Positions 7,507-17,673 of a stretch of DNA of 18,199 bases are shown here, in pieces. The translations under genes were made by a program, and so were the position numbers. The notes under the pieces were generated by a model. It was given only the letters and a program-made list of their open reading frames with translations. It was not told the origin of the DNA and ran no database searches. This DNA is from Pseudomonadota bacterium (GTDB lineage Bacteria > Pseudomonadota > Alphaproteobacteria > Rhizobiales > Rhizobiaceae): assembly GCA_023387775.1 (NCBI GenBank), contig JAEWHN010000398.1, forward strand, positions 1-18,199. The letters run 5' to 3'. Position 1 is the stretch's first letter; every line of letters begins with the position of its first letter.

Positions 7507-7527
7507 GCCGGCCGGTGCGAGGCCGGC
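7507..7527 (+). other. Second hairpin in the same gap
   Basis: GCCGGCC (7507-7513) pairs with GGCCGGC (7521-7527) around a 7-base loop. It lies 8 bases after the first hairpin. Together they fill the first half of the 178-base gap between the binding-protein and ATPase genes; the rest (7528-7617) holds only the ribosome binding site of the ATPase gene. Confidence 0.5.
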
Positions 7528-7617
7528 AGGCGCCATGCATTGCCAGAATTGACATGCCGGCATCCGTCCGCCCCGCCGGAACGGACCGTTGCCGCTACCC
7601 TATCCTGGAGAGGGCTT

Positions 7618-8684
<1,067 letters not shown>

Positions 8685-8688
<4 letters not shown>

Positions 8689-9860
8689 AAGGGCCGAGCC
8701 GCAGAAGCGCTGGCGCGCTTGCCCTCATCCTGCCGCTGTTCCTCTTCATCGCCCTGTTCTTCGTCTGGCCGTTGGTGACGATGATGTCGCAAGCCGTTTC
8801 GGATACGGCAGTGCTGCGCATCCTGCCGCAAACGGCCGGCGCCATGGCGGGCTGGGACCGGACATCGCCGCCCACGCCGGAAATGAAGGCCGCCATCGCG
8901 GCCGACCTGAAGGCCGCGACCGATACGCAGGCCGTGGGCGACATGGTGCGGCGGCTGAACAGCGCACAGTCCGGTTTCCGCACGCTGATGGGCAAGACCA
9001 TCTCCGCCGTGCAGGGCTCCGAAACCCCGCCGGATCTCGCCGCGGTCGACCCGCGCTGGGAAAAGCCTGAATTCTGGCTGGCGATCTCCGATGCCCTCTC
9101 GCCCACGACAGACCGCAACCTGCTCGCCGCGCTCGATCTTACCCGCGATGCTTCCGGCAGCATCGTCGCCCTGCCGGCCGATGCTTCGGCGAACCGGGTC
9201 ATCATGCTGCGCACCTTCCTGATTGCGGGTCTGGTCACGCTCGCCTGTGCCGCCATCGGCTTTCCCTATGCGATGCTGGTCGCGACGATGGACGGCTGGA
9301 AGCGCAACCTGCTGCTTGCCGCCGTACTGCTGCCGCTGTGGACCTCGCTTCTGGTGCGCACCGCGGCATGGTTCATCCTGCTTCAGGAGAAGGGGCTCAT
9401 CAACGATGCGCTGCAGGCGCTGCATCTGACCAGCGGCCCGGTTCCGCTGATCTTCAACAGGGTCGGCGTGGTCATCGCCATGACCCATGTGCTGCTGCCC
9501 TTCATGGTCCTGCCGGTCTACAGCGTGCTTGTCTCGATCCCGAAGAACCTGATGCCGGCGGCCGCCTCGCTTGGCGCCAACCCGGTCCGCGCCTTCCTGC
9601 GGGTGCTGCTGCCGCTCAGCTTCCGCGGGCTCGCCTCCGGCGCGTTGCTCGTCTTCATGTCGGCCATCGGCTACTACATCACCCCGGCGCTGATCGGCGG
9701 CGCGAGCGACCAGATGATCAGTTCCGTCATCGCCTTCTACGCCACCGGCTCGGCCAACTGGGGCATGGCGGGCGCGCTCGGCCTCATCCTGCTCGTCGTC
9801 ACCATCGCGCTCTACGCCGTCTACGGCCGGCTGTCGGCCGAAGATGCGAGGAGGGCCTGA
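8685..9860 (+). CDS. PotB-like ABC transporter permease with a large periplasmic insertion
   Basis: This 391-residue permease is of the binding-protein-dependent (BPD_transp_1) family. One hydrophobic segment (about 11-35) is followed by a long hydrophilic region (about 40-170), then a typical block of five further membrane segments. The EAA coupling loop is at about 291-310 (PAAASLGANPVRAFLRVLLP). PotB proteins are usually near 280-290 residues; the excess here of roughly 100 residues is all in the region after the first segment, predicted to lie in the periplasm. The ATG overlaps the ATPase stop by 4 bases, and the second permease follows after 2 bases. It forms the channel with that permease. 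Confidence 0.9.
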
Positions 9861-9862
9861 CC

Positions 9863-10654
9863 ATGCTGAGAAGCGCGAAACTCGTCTTCGCGGTTGCGGT
9901 CGTGACCTTCCTGGTCGCGCCGCTTCTGGCGATCCTGCCGCTCGCCTTCACGTCGAGCGCCTTCCTCACCTATCCGATCCCCGCCCTCTCGACGCGGTGG
10001 TTCCAGGAACTGGTGGCGGCCGACGCCTGGCGGCGCTCCATCGTCAACAGCCTGATCATCGGCCTCGGCACGACGGTGCTCGCCACGGTTCTGGGCACCG
10101 CCGCGTCGCTCGGCCTTCGCGGCCGCAACATCCCGTTTCCGACAGCGGTGAAGACGCTGTTCCTGCTGCCCATGGTGGTGCCGGCGGTGGTGCTGGGCGT
10201 CGGCATGCAGGTGCTGTTCGTGCGCCTCGGCATTGCCAACACCTATCTCGGCGTGATCTTCGCCCATACGGTGGTGGCGATCCCCTTCGTGATCGTCAGC
10301 GTCACCGGGGCTCTCGCCGGCATCGACCGCAGGGTCGAGCGCGCCGCCGAAAGCCTCGGGGCCGGCCCTCTCACGGTCTTTAGGCGGGTGACATTGCCGC
10401 TTGCCATGCCCGGCGTGCTTACCGGCGCGGTGCTCGCATTCGCCACCTCGCTCGACGAGGTCGTGCTGACGCTCTTCGTCGCCGGGCCGAACCAGCGCAC
10501 CCTTGCCCGTCAGATGTTTTCCACCATCCGCGAAAACATCAGCCCGGCAATCGCCGCCGCTGCCTTCATCTTCATCGTCGGCACGATCCTGATTGCCGGC
10601 CTCGTGATGTGGCAACGCGACAGGGCGAAGGCCACCAAGGCGGCGGGGGCCTGA
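9863..10654 (+). CDS. PotC-like ABC transporter permease
   Basis: This 263-residue permease is of the BPD_transp_1 family, with about six membrane segments and an EAA loop at about 161-180 (AAESLGAGPLTVFRRVTLPL). The segment ATSLDEVVLTLFVAGP (194-209) is typical of PotC-type proteins. The length is normal for the family. GAGGAGGG precedes the ATG, inside the end of the first permease gene. It is the last gene of the plus-strand transporter operon and converges with the FGGY kinase gene across 36 bases. Confidence 0.92.
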   Translation: MLRSAKLVFAVAVVTFLVAPLLAILPLAFTSSAFLTYPIPALSTRWFQELVAADAWRRSIVNSLIIGLGTTVLATVLGTAASLGLRGRNIPFPTAVKTLFLLPMVVPAVVLGVGMQVLFVRLGIANTYLGVIFAHTVVAIPFVIVSVTGALAGIDRRVERAAESLGAGPLTVFRRVTLPLAMPGVLTGAVLAFATSLDEVVLTLFVAGPNQRTLARQMFSTIRENISPAIAAAAFIFIVGTILIAGLVMWQRDRAKATKAAGA

Positions 10655-10690
10655 TCGCCGGGCCCAGCACCGGGTCAGGGCCAAAACCCT

Positions 10691-12328
10691 TCAGCAGTCG
10701 CGCACCCGGCGGGCTGTGTCCTGCAGTTCCTTGAACGCTGCGTAGCGTGCGGAGTGAATGTCTGCCAACGGCCCTTCGGCCGGGCGGTAGATGCGGGCGG
10801 TGCCGGACAGGCTCGCCATGGCCTCGCGAACATCGGGAAACGCGCCGGCAGCCACCGCGCCCAATATGGCCGACCCGAGCAGGACGGGTTCGTCCGAATT
10901 GGGGGCGACGACCGGCTTGCCGCTGGCGTCGGCAAGGATCTGGCGAACGAAATCATGCTGGCCGGCGCCGCCGCTGATGACGATCTGGTCCACATGCGCG
11001 CCGGCGGCGGCCTGGGTGTCGATGATCTGCTTCAGCCCATAGCCAATGCCGCAGATGCCGGCGACATAGAGGGCAACCAGGCTGTCGAGGTCGCGCTCCA
11101 TTCCAAGGCCGGCGATCACGGCGCGGGCGTGAGGGTCTGCGAAGGGCGCGCGGTTGCCGAGGAACTCCGGCACCACATGCAGGCCTGTCGACAGGCGCAC
11201 CGCCTCCGACGCCGTGCCCACTCTTTCGGCCGCAAGGTCGGCGAGCATGACCGGCAGGGCCACGCCCTTCGCTTCAGCCTGGGCTGCCGCTTCCGCAGCC
11301 GTCGGGTGGAAGCGCAGAAGCTGGTCGATGGCGGCACCTGCCGCGCTCTGGCCGCCCTCGTTCAGCCACATGCCCGGCACCATGGCCGAGTAATACGGGC
11401 CCCAGACGCCGGGCACGAAAACCGGCTCGGCAGTGGAGGTCATGGTGCAGGAAGAGGTGCCGAAGACATAGGCGAGATTGCGCTCGGGCCGCCCGCCGAT
11501 GCCGACGGTTCCGATGCCGCCCGCATGGGCGTCGATCATGCCGGCGGCGACAGACGTGCCGGGCTTGAGCCCCATGGCTTGCGCCGCCTCTTGCGTCAGC
11601 CCCTGCCCCAGCGGGGAGCCGGGTTCGACGATCCGGGTGCCGATGCGCGAAAAGTCCTCGTCCGCGAGCTGGTCGAGGCCGATCTTGCGGAAATAGGTCG
11701 GGTCCCAGCGCTGCTCATGGGCAAGATAGGTCCATTTGCAGGTGACCGTGCAGGTCGAGCGGGCGAGGTCGCCCGTCGCCCGCCAGGTGAGGAAATCGGC
11801 AAGGTCGAAGAACTGCCAGGCGGCATCGAAGACCTGCCGGCGGTTCTCCTTCAGCCACAGGATCTTCGGCGTCTCCATCTCGGGCGAGATGCGCCCGCCG
11901 ACATAGCGCAGCACGTCATGGCCAAGCGCGTTGATGCGCTCGGCCTGTTCGACGGCACGGTGATCCATCCAGACGATGATGTCGCGTTCGGGCGCCTCCG
12001 AGAGGCCGACCGGGAGCGGCCTGCCGCCCTCCCCCAGCACCACGAGCGAGCAGGTGGCATCGACGCCGAGGCCGGCCACACATGCCGGATCGACACCGGC
12101 GGACGACACCACTTCGCGCACGATGGCGCACACGGCCTGCCAGATCTCCGTGCTGGATTGCTCCACCATGGCGCCCGGCTCGCGGAACAACGAGATGTCC
12201 CGCTTGGCGGTCGAAAGCATGCGGCCGCTGAGGTCGAACAGGCCGGCACGCGCGCTTCCTGTCCCGACATCGACGCCGATGACGTAAGTTGCGCCCTCCG
12301 GCGCCGGCGTGCCCGGTGTGTTGCTCAT
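10691..12328 (-). CDS. FGGY-family carbohydrate kinase, probable D-ribulokinase
   Basis: This 545-residue sugar kinase has the ATP/phosphate motif YVIGVDVGTGSARAG (15-29), the substrate-side motif VWMDHRAVEQ (119-128), the probable catalytic Asp in MIDAHAGG (Asp267), the adenosine-side GTSSC (290-294) and the long conserved segment from VPGVWGPYYSAMVPG (305-319) through WLNEGGQS. Residues 92-96 are TCSLV, the five-residue signature defined for D-ribulokinases such as human FGGY and yeast Ydr109c. It would convert D-ribulose and ATP to D-ribulose 5-phosphate. ATG 12328 is preferred over the in-frame TTG at 12337. It is the last gene of the sugar/polyol operon, 62 bases after the dehydrogenase. 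The family is certain; the substrate rests on the motif. Confidence 0.92.
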   Translation of the reverse strand: MSNTPGTPAPEGATYVIGVDVGTGSARAGLFDLSGRMLSTAKRDISLFREPGAMVEQSSTEIWQAVCAIVREVVSSAGVDPACVAGLGVDATCSLVVLGEGGRPLPVGLSEAPERDIIVWMDHRAVEQAERINALGHDVLRYVGGRISPEMETPKILWLKENRRQVFDAAWQFFDLADFLTWRATGDLARSTCTVTCKWTYLAHEQRWDPTYFRKIGLDQLADEDFSRIGTRIVEPGSPLGQGLTQEAAQAMGLKPGTSVAAGMIDAHAGGIGTVGIGGRPERNLAYVFGTSSCTMTSTAEPVFVPGVWGPYYSAMVPGMWLNEGGQSAAGAAIDQLLRFHPTAAEAAAQAEAKGVALPVMLADLAAERVGTASEAVRLSTGLHVVPEFLGNRAPFADPHARAVIAGLGMERDLDSLVALYVAGICGIGYGLKQIIDTQAAAGAHVDQIVISGGAGQHDFVRQILADASGKPVVAPNSDEPVLLGSAILGAVAAGAFPDVREAMASLSGTARIYRPAEGPLADIHSARYAAFKELQDTARRVRDC

Positions 12329-12390
12329 GGGTCCCAAGCTCTCAAAAGGTCTTCAAATATCGAGGGTGGACACGGGCCTCCCTGCCGCTC

Positions 12391-13119
12391 TCAGAGGTCC
12401 ACGCTGTTGGGCAGGATCACGAGGTCGCGGATCGTCACGTTGCGGGGCCGCGAAAGCATGAACAGCACCGCCTCGGCCACTTCCTTCGGCTGCATCAGGC
12501 TGCCATTGGCGAGCGCCTCTTCCATCTTGGCCTTGGGCCAGTCGTCCAGCAGGGCCGTGACCACCGGGCCCGGCAGCACAGCGCCGACGCGGACGCCGTG
12601 CTGCGCGACCTGCCGGCGAGTGGAATGCACGAAGGCCTGAACGGCGAATTTGGAGGCGGTGTAGATCGGCTCCCAGACGACCGGCACGACGCCGGCGATG
12701 GAGCTGGTGAAGAGGATGTCGCCCGATTTCTGCGCGATCATGTGCGGCAGCACCGCATGGACCGAGCGGAAGCCGGCGTTGATGTTGAGGTTCAGCATCC
12801 GGTCCCAGGCGTCGGGATCGCCTTCCGCGACCGCACCGCCGATATAGGCGCCGGCATTGGCGTGGAAGATATCCAGCCCGCCAGCCACTTCCAGGATGCG
12901 CGGCAGCATGCCCGACACCTGCTCGGGCGCGAGCAGGTCGACCACCAGCGGCCTGGCGCGGTCGCCGAGTTCCTTGCACAGGGCCTCGAGCCTGTCCTCG
13001 GCGCGGTCGATCAGCACGACGGTCGCGCCTTCGGCAAGCAGCGTGCGGGCGCATTCCAGCCCGATGCCCGACGCCGCGCCGGTAATTGCGGCGACCTTGC
13101 CCTTCATGAGTTCTGCCAT
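12391..13119 (-). CDS. Short-chain dehydrogenase/reductase, possibly a pentitol dehydrogenase
   Basis: This 242-residue SDR has the cofactor motif TGAASGIG (13-20), Asp38 after the second strand (VVLIDRAED, which favours NAD over NADP), Asp61, the NAG motif (88-90), and the catalytic Ser140, Tyr153 and Lys157 (YTASK). The ATG at 13119 has AGGAGAG 7 bases upstream and begins just before the Rossmann motif; the open frame runs further back but only as a shadow across the permease stop. It follows the XylH-like permease by 22 bases and precedes the D-ribulokinase-like gene, so oxidation of an imported polyol (ribitol to D-ribulose is the simplest case) is the likely role. Substrate is inferred from context. 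Confidence 0.9.
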   Translation of the reverse strand: MAELMKGKVAAITGAASGIGLECARTLLAEGATVVLIDRAEDRLEALCKELGDRARPLVVDLLAPEQVSGMLPRILEVAGGLDIFHANAGAYIGGAVAEGDPDAWDRMLNLNINAGFRSVHAVLPHMIAQKSGDILFTSSIAGVVPVVWEPIYTASKFAVQAFVHSTRRQVAQHGVRVGAVLPGPVVTALLDDWPKAKMEEALANGSLMQPKEVAEAVLFMLSRPRNVTIRDLVILPNSVDL

Positions 13120-13141
13120 GGCGAATCTCTCCTGGAAATTG

Positions 13142-14394
13142 TTAGGCGCGGCCGTGGCTGACGCGGGACTGGCGGGCGAGCGAGTCGACGATGACGGCGA
13201 TGGCAAGCACCGCGCCCGTGATCATGTAGCGCAGGGACGAGCTGAGATTGAGAAGCGTGAGGCCGTTGGAAATCGCCTGGATGACGATGATGCCCAACAG
13301 CGCGGAATAGGCGCTGCCGCGGCCACCGAACAGGCTGGTCCCGCCGATGACGGCTGCCGCGATCGCGTTCAGGTTGACGTCGCCGGCGCCGGCCTGCTGG
13401 CTCGATGAAGCCAGACGCGAGGCCGCCAGGATGCCGCCAAGGGCCGCAAGCGTGGAGCAGAGCATGAAGGCGCTCATATTCATCCGGCGGACATTGATGC
13501 CCGAGCGGCGGGCCGCCTCGCGATTGCCGCCGACGGCGAACATCGAGCGACCCCACTTGGTCTTGGTAAGCGCATAGTTGAGGACGATGACCAGGGCTAC
13601 GAACAGGCCGAACATCCACGGCACGCCGCGACCGAGATTGAGGTAGTAGACGGCGAATTCGAGCGCGACCGTCAGCACGACAGCCTTTATGACCACGGCG
13701 CCGAGCGGCCGTGACGACAGGTTGACGGCCTTGCGGCGCCGGCGGTTCCTGATGCCGACCGCAATCATGACGAGCCCGGGCAGGAGCGCCAGGGTGTGCG
13801 AAACCCAGTCCGGCATGACCATGACCTGGCCAAAGCGAACCAGCGGCGAGGCGTAGGGCAGGTTGATGCTGCCGGTCGGCCCCAGAATGTAGAGCTGCAG
13901 GCCCAGCAGCGCGAGCAGGCCGGCAAGGGTCGCCACGAAGCTCGGCATGCCGAGCCGGTTGTAAAGCACCGCATAAAGCGCGCCGACGGCCGCACCGACA
14001 AGCAAGGCCACAAAGATGGCGCCGGCAATCGGCCAGCCGGAATTGACCCACAGCACGCCGACCACGGCGGATGCGAGGCCGCTCATGGAGCCGACGGAAA
14101 GGTCGATTTCTCCGAGCAGCAGAACACAGACGATGCCAAGCGAGATGACCCCGACCGTGGCGCAGTCGAACAGCAGGTTCACCAGGTTGTTCGGCGCGAG
14201 GAAGACCGGGTTGAGGAGGCTGAAGACGGTCGAAATGACCACCAGCCCGACGGCGACCGGCAGCATGCCGAGATCGCCCGAACGTATGCGGTCGAAGAAG
14301 CCGCGCACCATGTCGAACATGCCCTCGTCATGCTTGACGCGCTCGTCGCTGCGGTCGAGGGCCTGGGGCGGCGTATCCTTGGAAATCTGCTGTG

Positions 14395-14398
<4 letters not shown>
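13142..14398 (-). CDS. XylH-like sugar ABC transporter permease (CUT2)
   Basis: This 418-residue permease is of the ribose/xylose (RbsC/XylH) class. A hydrophilic N-terminus (about 1-42) precedes roughly ten membrane segments. The class hallmark GEIDLSVGSMSG is at 96-107, a basic cytoplasmic stretch (RNRRRRKAV) at about 217-225 is of XylH type, and the conserved AVGGNREAARRSGI and GGTSLFGGRGS motifs lie in the second half. It is longer than RbsC (about 320) and close to XylH (about 390). ATG 14398 overlaps the ATPase stop by 4 bases (ATGA); the frame stays open upstream to 14860 only as a shadow. It forms the pore of the sugar/polyol importer. Confidence 0.93.
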
Positions 14399-15216
<818 letters not shown>

Positions 15217-15247
15217 GGCCGAACGCTCTTCTGGACGTTGGGTGTGC

Positions 15248-15270
15248 CCGGCCGGAACAAGCCCGGCCGG
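15248..15270 (-). other. Intergenic hairpin between binding protein and ATPase
   Basis: CCGGCCGG (15248-15255) and CCGGCCGG (15263-15270) are self-complementary copies that form an 8-bp stem around a 7-base loop; TGT/ACA outside can add three pairs across a 2-base bulge. No T-run follows, so it is probably a 3'-end stabiliser or partial attenuator that sets the binding protein above the ATPase and permease. It lies 18 bases after the binding-protein gene. Confidence 0.6.
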
Positions 15271-15287
15271 ACACTCTCGGGAGGATA

Positions 15288-16334
15288 TTACTGGATAATG
15301 CCGAGTTTCTTGCAACCCTCGGCGTATTCGCCGGTGCAGACTTCCTCGGCGGTCTGGATACCCTTGTCGAAGATCTCCGCCTTGATGTTCTCGGCGGTCA
15401 CCACGGCCGGCACGAAGAGCTCGGACGGCGTGTCGTAGAGGGTGGTCTTCGGCTCGGGCGTTTCGCCCTTGACCAGCTGCACGGCAATCCTGGCGGCGGC
15501 AGCGGCAACGATCTCGGACGGCTTGGAGATGGTGTTGTACTGGTCGCCGGAGATGATCAGCTGCAGGGCGGCGATGGTGGCGTCATTGCCCGTGACCGGC
15601 GGAAGCGGCTGCACGCCTGCCGCCTTGAAAGCCGCGATCGCGCCGCCGCCCGTGCCGTCATTGGCAGCGACCACGCCCTTGATCTCGTCGCCGAAGCGGG
15701 TGATCTGGCCGGCGGTCCATTCCTGTGCCTTCGGCGGCGCCCATTCCGGCGTATCGAACTCGGCGAGCGTCTTGTAGCCGGAGTCGTTCAGGCCGCGATG
15801 AATGCCGTCGCGGATGAGGCCGGCGGCCGCATCGGTCGGCGAACCGTTGATCTGCAGCACGCCCGAACCTTCGGCCACGCCGCTTGCCTTCAGATGATCC
15901 ACCAGCGACTTGGCAATCTCATAGCCGAGACCTTCATTGTCGAAGGAAACGTAGAAGTCGGCGGCCTTTTCCGGGATCGGGCGGTCATAGGCGATGACCT
16001 TCACGTCCTGGGAATGGGCGATCTCCACGAGGCCGGCGGCAGCCGCGGAATCGACCGGATCAAGCACGATGACCTTGGCGCCCTGGGCGATCACCGAGTT
16101 GAACTGCTGCTGCTGCAGGGACGCATCGGCATTTGCGTTCTGGTAGATGACGGTGCAGCTGGCGCAGAGCTTTTCCATCTCGGCCTTGAAGCCCGGATAG
16201 TCGTGCTCCTCATAGCGCGTCGATGCCTGGTCGGGCATCAGGAACGCGACCGTCGCGGTCTCCTGAGCCTGGGCCGAGCCAGCGAACATGGCGCCGGCGG
16301 CCGCCGTTGCCATCAACAAAGTGCGAAATTTCAT
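15288..16334 (-). CDS. XylF-like sugar-binding periplasmic protein
   Basis: This 348-residue binding protein is of the Peripla_BP_4 (ribose/xylose) class. The signal peptide ends after AQA at residue 23. The mature protein contains QGAKVIVLDPVDSAA, VKVIAYDRPIPEKAADFYVSFDNE (a strong XylF-like stretch near 112-135) and GVVAANDGTGGGAIAAFKAAG, which resembles the XylF hinge region. Cysteines at C57/C60 (CASC) and C333/C341 could form disulfides in the periplasm. The start has a near-perfect AAGGAGG ribosome binding site. It is the first gene of the sugar/polyol operon, behind a leader of about 220 nt. The ligand is probably a pentose or pentitol, from the neighbouring D-ribulokinase-like and dehydrogenase genes. 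Confidence 0.92.
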   Translation of the reverse strand: MKFRTLLMATAAAGAMFAGSAQAQETATVAFLMPDQASTRYEEHDYPGFKAEMEKLCASCTVIYQNANADASLQQQQFNSVIAQGAKVIVLDPVDSAAAAGLVEIAHSQDVKVIAYDRPIPEKAADFYVSFDNEGLGYEIAKSLVDHLKASGVAEGSGVLQINGSPTDAAAGLIRDGIHRGLNDSGYKTLAEFDTPEWAPPKAQEWTAGQITRFGDEIKGVVAANDGTGGGAIAAFKAAGVQPLPPVTGNDATIAALQLIISGDQYNTISKPSEIVAAAAARIAVQLVKGETPEPKTTLYDTPSELFVPAVVTAENIKAEIFDKGIQTAEEVCTGEYAEGCKKLGIIQ

Positions 16335-16386
16335 AATGTCCTCCTTGAAAGAGCGAAAACCCGTGTCGGGAGAGGCTTTTCCGGTT

Positions 16387-16470
16387 TCATGCCCAAGCTT
16401 CGGCCACCTTTCGATCGGAGAAAAGCGCGCAGACCACCTGGCCAGGTCGACGCGTTACCGACCAGGCCAT
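16387..16470 (-). CDS. Possible 27-codon leader reading frame
   Basis: ATG at 16470 opens a 27-residue frame (MAWSVTRRPGQVVCALFSDR..., ending VAEAWA) that stops at 16387, 53 bases upstream of the binding-protein start. AGGAAGAG (16487-16480) lies 9 bases before the ATG, a good ribosome binding site. The start codon is at the foot of an 11-bp hairpin. It has no recognisable family and no run of a single amino acid. It may be a translated leader that couples to the operon, or chance. Confidence 0.25.
   Translation of the reverse strand: MAWSVTRRPGQVVCALFSDRKVAEAWA
16439..16469 (-). promoter_or_regulatory. Hairpin in the leader of the sugar/polyol operon
   Basis: On the minus strand TGGCCTGGTCG (16469-16459) pairs with CGACCTGGCCA (16449-16439), ten of eleven pairs with one T-T mismatch and a 9-base loop. 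The stem starts within the ATG of the 27-codon frame and would hide it when folded. The left part (16436-16447) is also a perfect 12-bp palindrome ACCTGGCCAGGT, so a DNA-binding site is an alternative reading. Confidence 0.45.
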
Positions 16471-16525
16471 GATCGTGAACTCTTCCTGAACGCCTCCCGG
16501 TCGACCCTCAACAGCCAACCAACTT

Positions 16526-16555
16526 CATCGATTGAGCTAGCCCGCTCAATCGATG
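16526..16555. promoter_or_regulatory. Perfect 12-bp inverted repeat, probable LacI-family operator
   Basis: CATCGATTGAGC (16526-16537) and GCTCAATCGATG (16544-16555) are exact reverse complements around a 6-base spacer TAGCCC. It lies between the divergent sugar operon and the LacI-family gene, directly downstream of the candidate -10 box of the sugar operon, where a bound repressor would block transcription. It has no T-run and is not at the end of any gene, so it is not a terminator. Confidence 0.7.
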
Positions 16556-16562
16556 TAGCAAA

Positions 16563-16591
16563 AAATTGCCACCTTCCCCCAATGATGTCAA
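16563..16591 (-). promoter_or_regulatory. Candidate promoter of the sugar/polyol operon
   Basis: On the minus strand a consensus TTGACA (16591-16586) is followed after 17 bases by CAATTT (16568-16563), a weak -10 box. Start would be near 16556, at the edge of the inverted repeat. The poor -10 suggests need for an activator or an alternative spacing. Confidence 0.4.
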
Positions 16592-16620
16592 GCTAGCGTT
16601 CGAACCGGAGGCGGGTATTC

Positions 16621-17673
16621 GTGAATCGCGACAAGCAGACCAAGAAAACAACCATTTATGACCTGGCCGCGCTGGCCGGCACGTCGGCCAGCGCAGTCAG
16701 CGCAGTTCTGAACGGCAACTGGAAGAAGCGCAGGATCAGCAGCCAGCTCGCAGACAAGATCACGCGGCTGGCGGAAGAACAGGGCTATGCCATCAACATG
16801 CAGGCGAGCCTGCTTCGACGGGAGAAGTCGAAGATCATCGGCATGATCGTGCCGAAGTACGACAACCGCTATTTCGGCTCGATCGTCGAGACCTTCGAAA
16901 GCATGGCGCGCGAGCGGGGGCTGTTTCCGATCATCACCTGCACGCGCCGCGACCCGGACCTCGAGATCGAGGCGGCGCGCACCATGCTTTCCTACCAGGT
17001 CGAATGGCTGGTCGCGACCGGTGCCACGGACCCCGACCGGATCACCGATATCTGCACCGCATCCGGCGCCAGAAGCCTCAACCTCGATCTGCCCGGATCG
17101 CGGGCGCCCTCGGTGATCTCGGACAATTTCGCCGGCGCCAAGGAACTGACCCGGCGCATCCTGGCCAATTGCGAGCGCAAGCTGGGCAAGGCCTCGCCGC
17201 TCCTGTTCATCGGCGGGCGCGGCAGCGATCATAACACCGCCGAGCGCGTGCGCGGCTTCCGCGCCGCCCATGCGGAAGCGGGCGTGGCGGTGGATGAAAG
17301 CCATATCCTGGCCTGCGGCTACGCGCCGGAAAAAGCGGAGAATGCTCTCGACACTCTGGCGGCTCAGGAGGGGCACATGCCGGAGGGCATGTTCGTCAAC
17401 TCGACCATATCTCTGGAAGGCGTAATGCGCTGGATCAGGCGATCGGGCCGCTATGACGGCCGGCCGCCGATCATCGGCTGCTTCGACTGGGACCCTTTCG
17501 CCGCGCTCCTCGGCGACGACATCGAAATGGTCCGCCAGGACGTGCCGGGCATGCTCAATGCCGTGTTCGACATCATCGACCAGGGTGCGAGCCAGACATC
17601 CCTCATCGAGGTTCCCCCCGTATTCATGGGCAGCCTGACGGGACGATTATCCCAGCACGAACCGCTGCCATGA
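16621..17673 (+). CDS. LacI-family transcriptional regulator
   Basis: This 350-residue regulator has an N-terminal helix-turn-helix (TTIYDLAALAGTSASAVSAV, about 10-29) and a hinge region near 58-68, then a sugar-binding-protein-like core that opens with KIIGMIVPKYDNRYFGSIVE (71-90). The first helices are slightly longer than usual, with NWKKRRIS before the third helix. GTG 16621 is the start: GGAGG (16607-16611) lies 9 bases upstream and the frame matches the beginning of the domain. It diverges from the sugar/polyol operon with the perfect inverted repeat between, so it is most likely its local repressor, responding to an intracellular sugar or polyol. Its 3' end overlaps the convergent CobW-type gene by 27 bases. 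Confidence 0.9.
   Translation: MNRDKQTKKTTIYDLAALAGTSASAVSAVLNGNWKKRRISSQLADKITRLAEEQGYAINMQASLLRREKSKIIGMIVPKYDNRYFGSIVETFESMARERGLFPIITCTRRDPDLEIEAARTMLSYQVEWLVATGATDPDRITDICTASGARSLNLDLPGSRAPSVISDNFAGAKELTRRILANCERKLGKASPLLFIGGRGSDHNTAERVRGFRAAHAEAGVAVDESHILACGYAPEKAENALDTLAAQEGHMPEGMFVNSTISLEGVMRWIRRSGRYDGRPPIIGCFDWDPFAALLGDDIEMVRQDVPGMLNAVFDIIDQGASQTSLIEVPPVFMGSLTGRLSQHEPLP

Noticed and set aside
10655..10690. Possible bidirectional terminator between the PotC-like and kinase genes
   Set aside because: Only a 5-bp GGCCC/GGGCC stem with a 12-base loop is present and no T-run follows on either strand.
10754..12640. Plus-strand open frame of 628 codons opposite the kinase
   Set aside because: It is an antisense shadow of the FGGY gene: biased composition, no motif, no ribosome binding site, and it runs across the end of the dehydrogenase gene.
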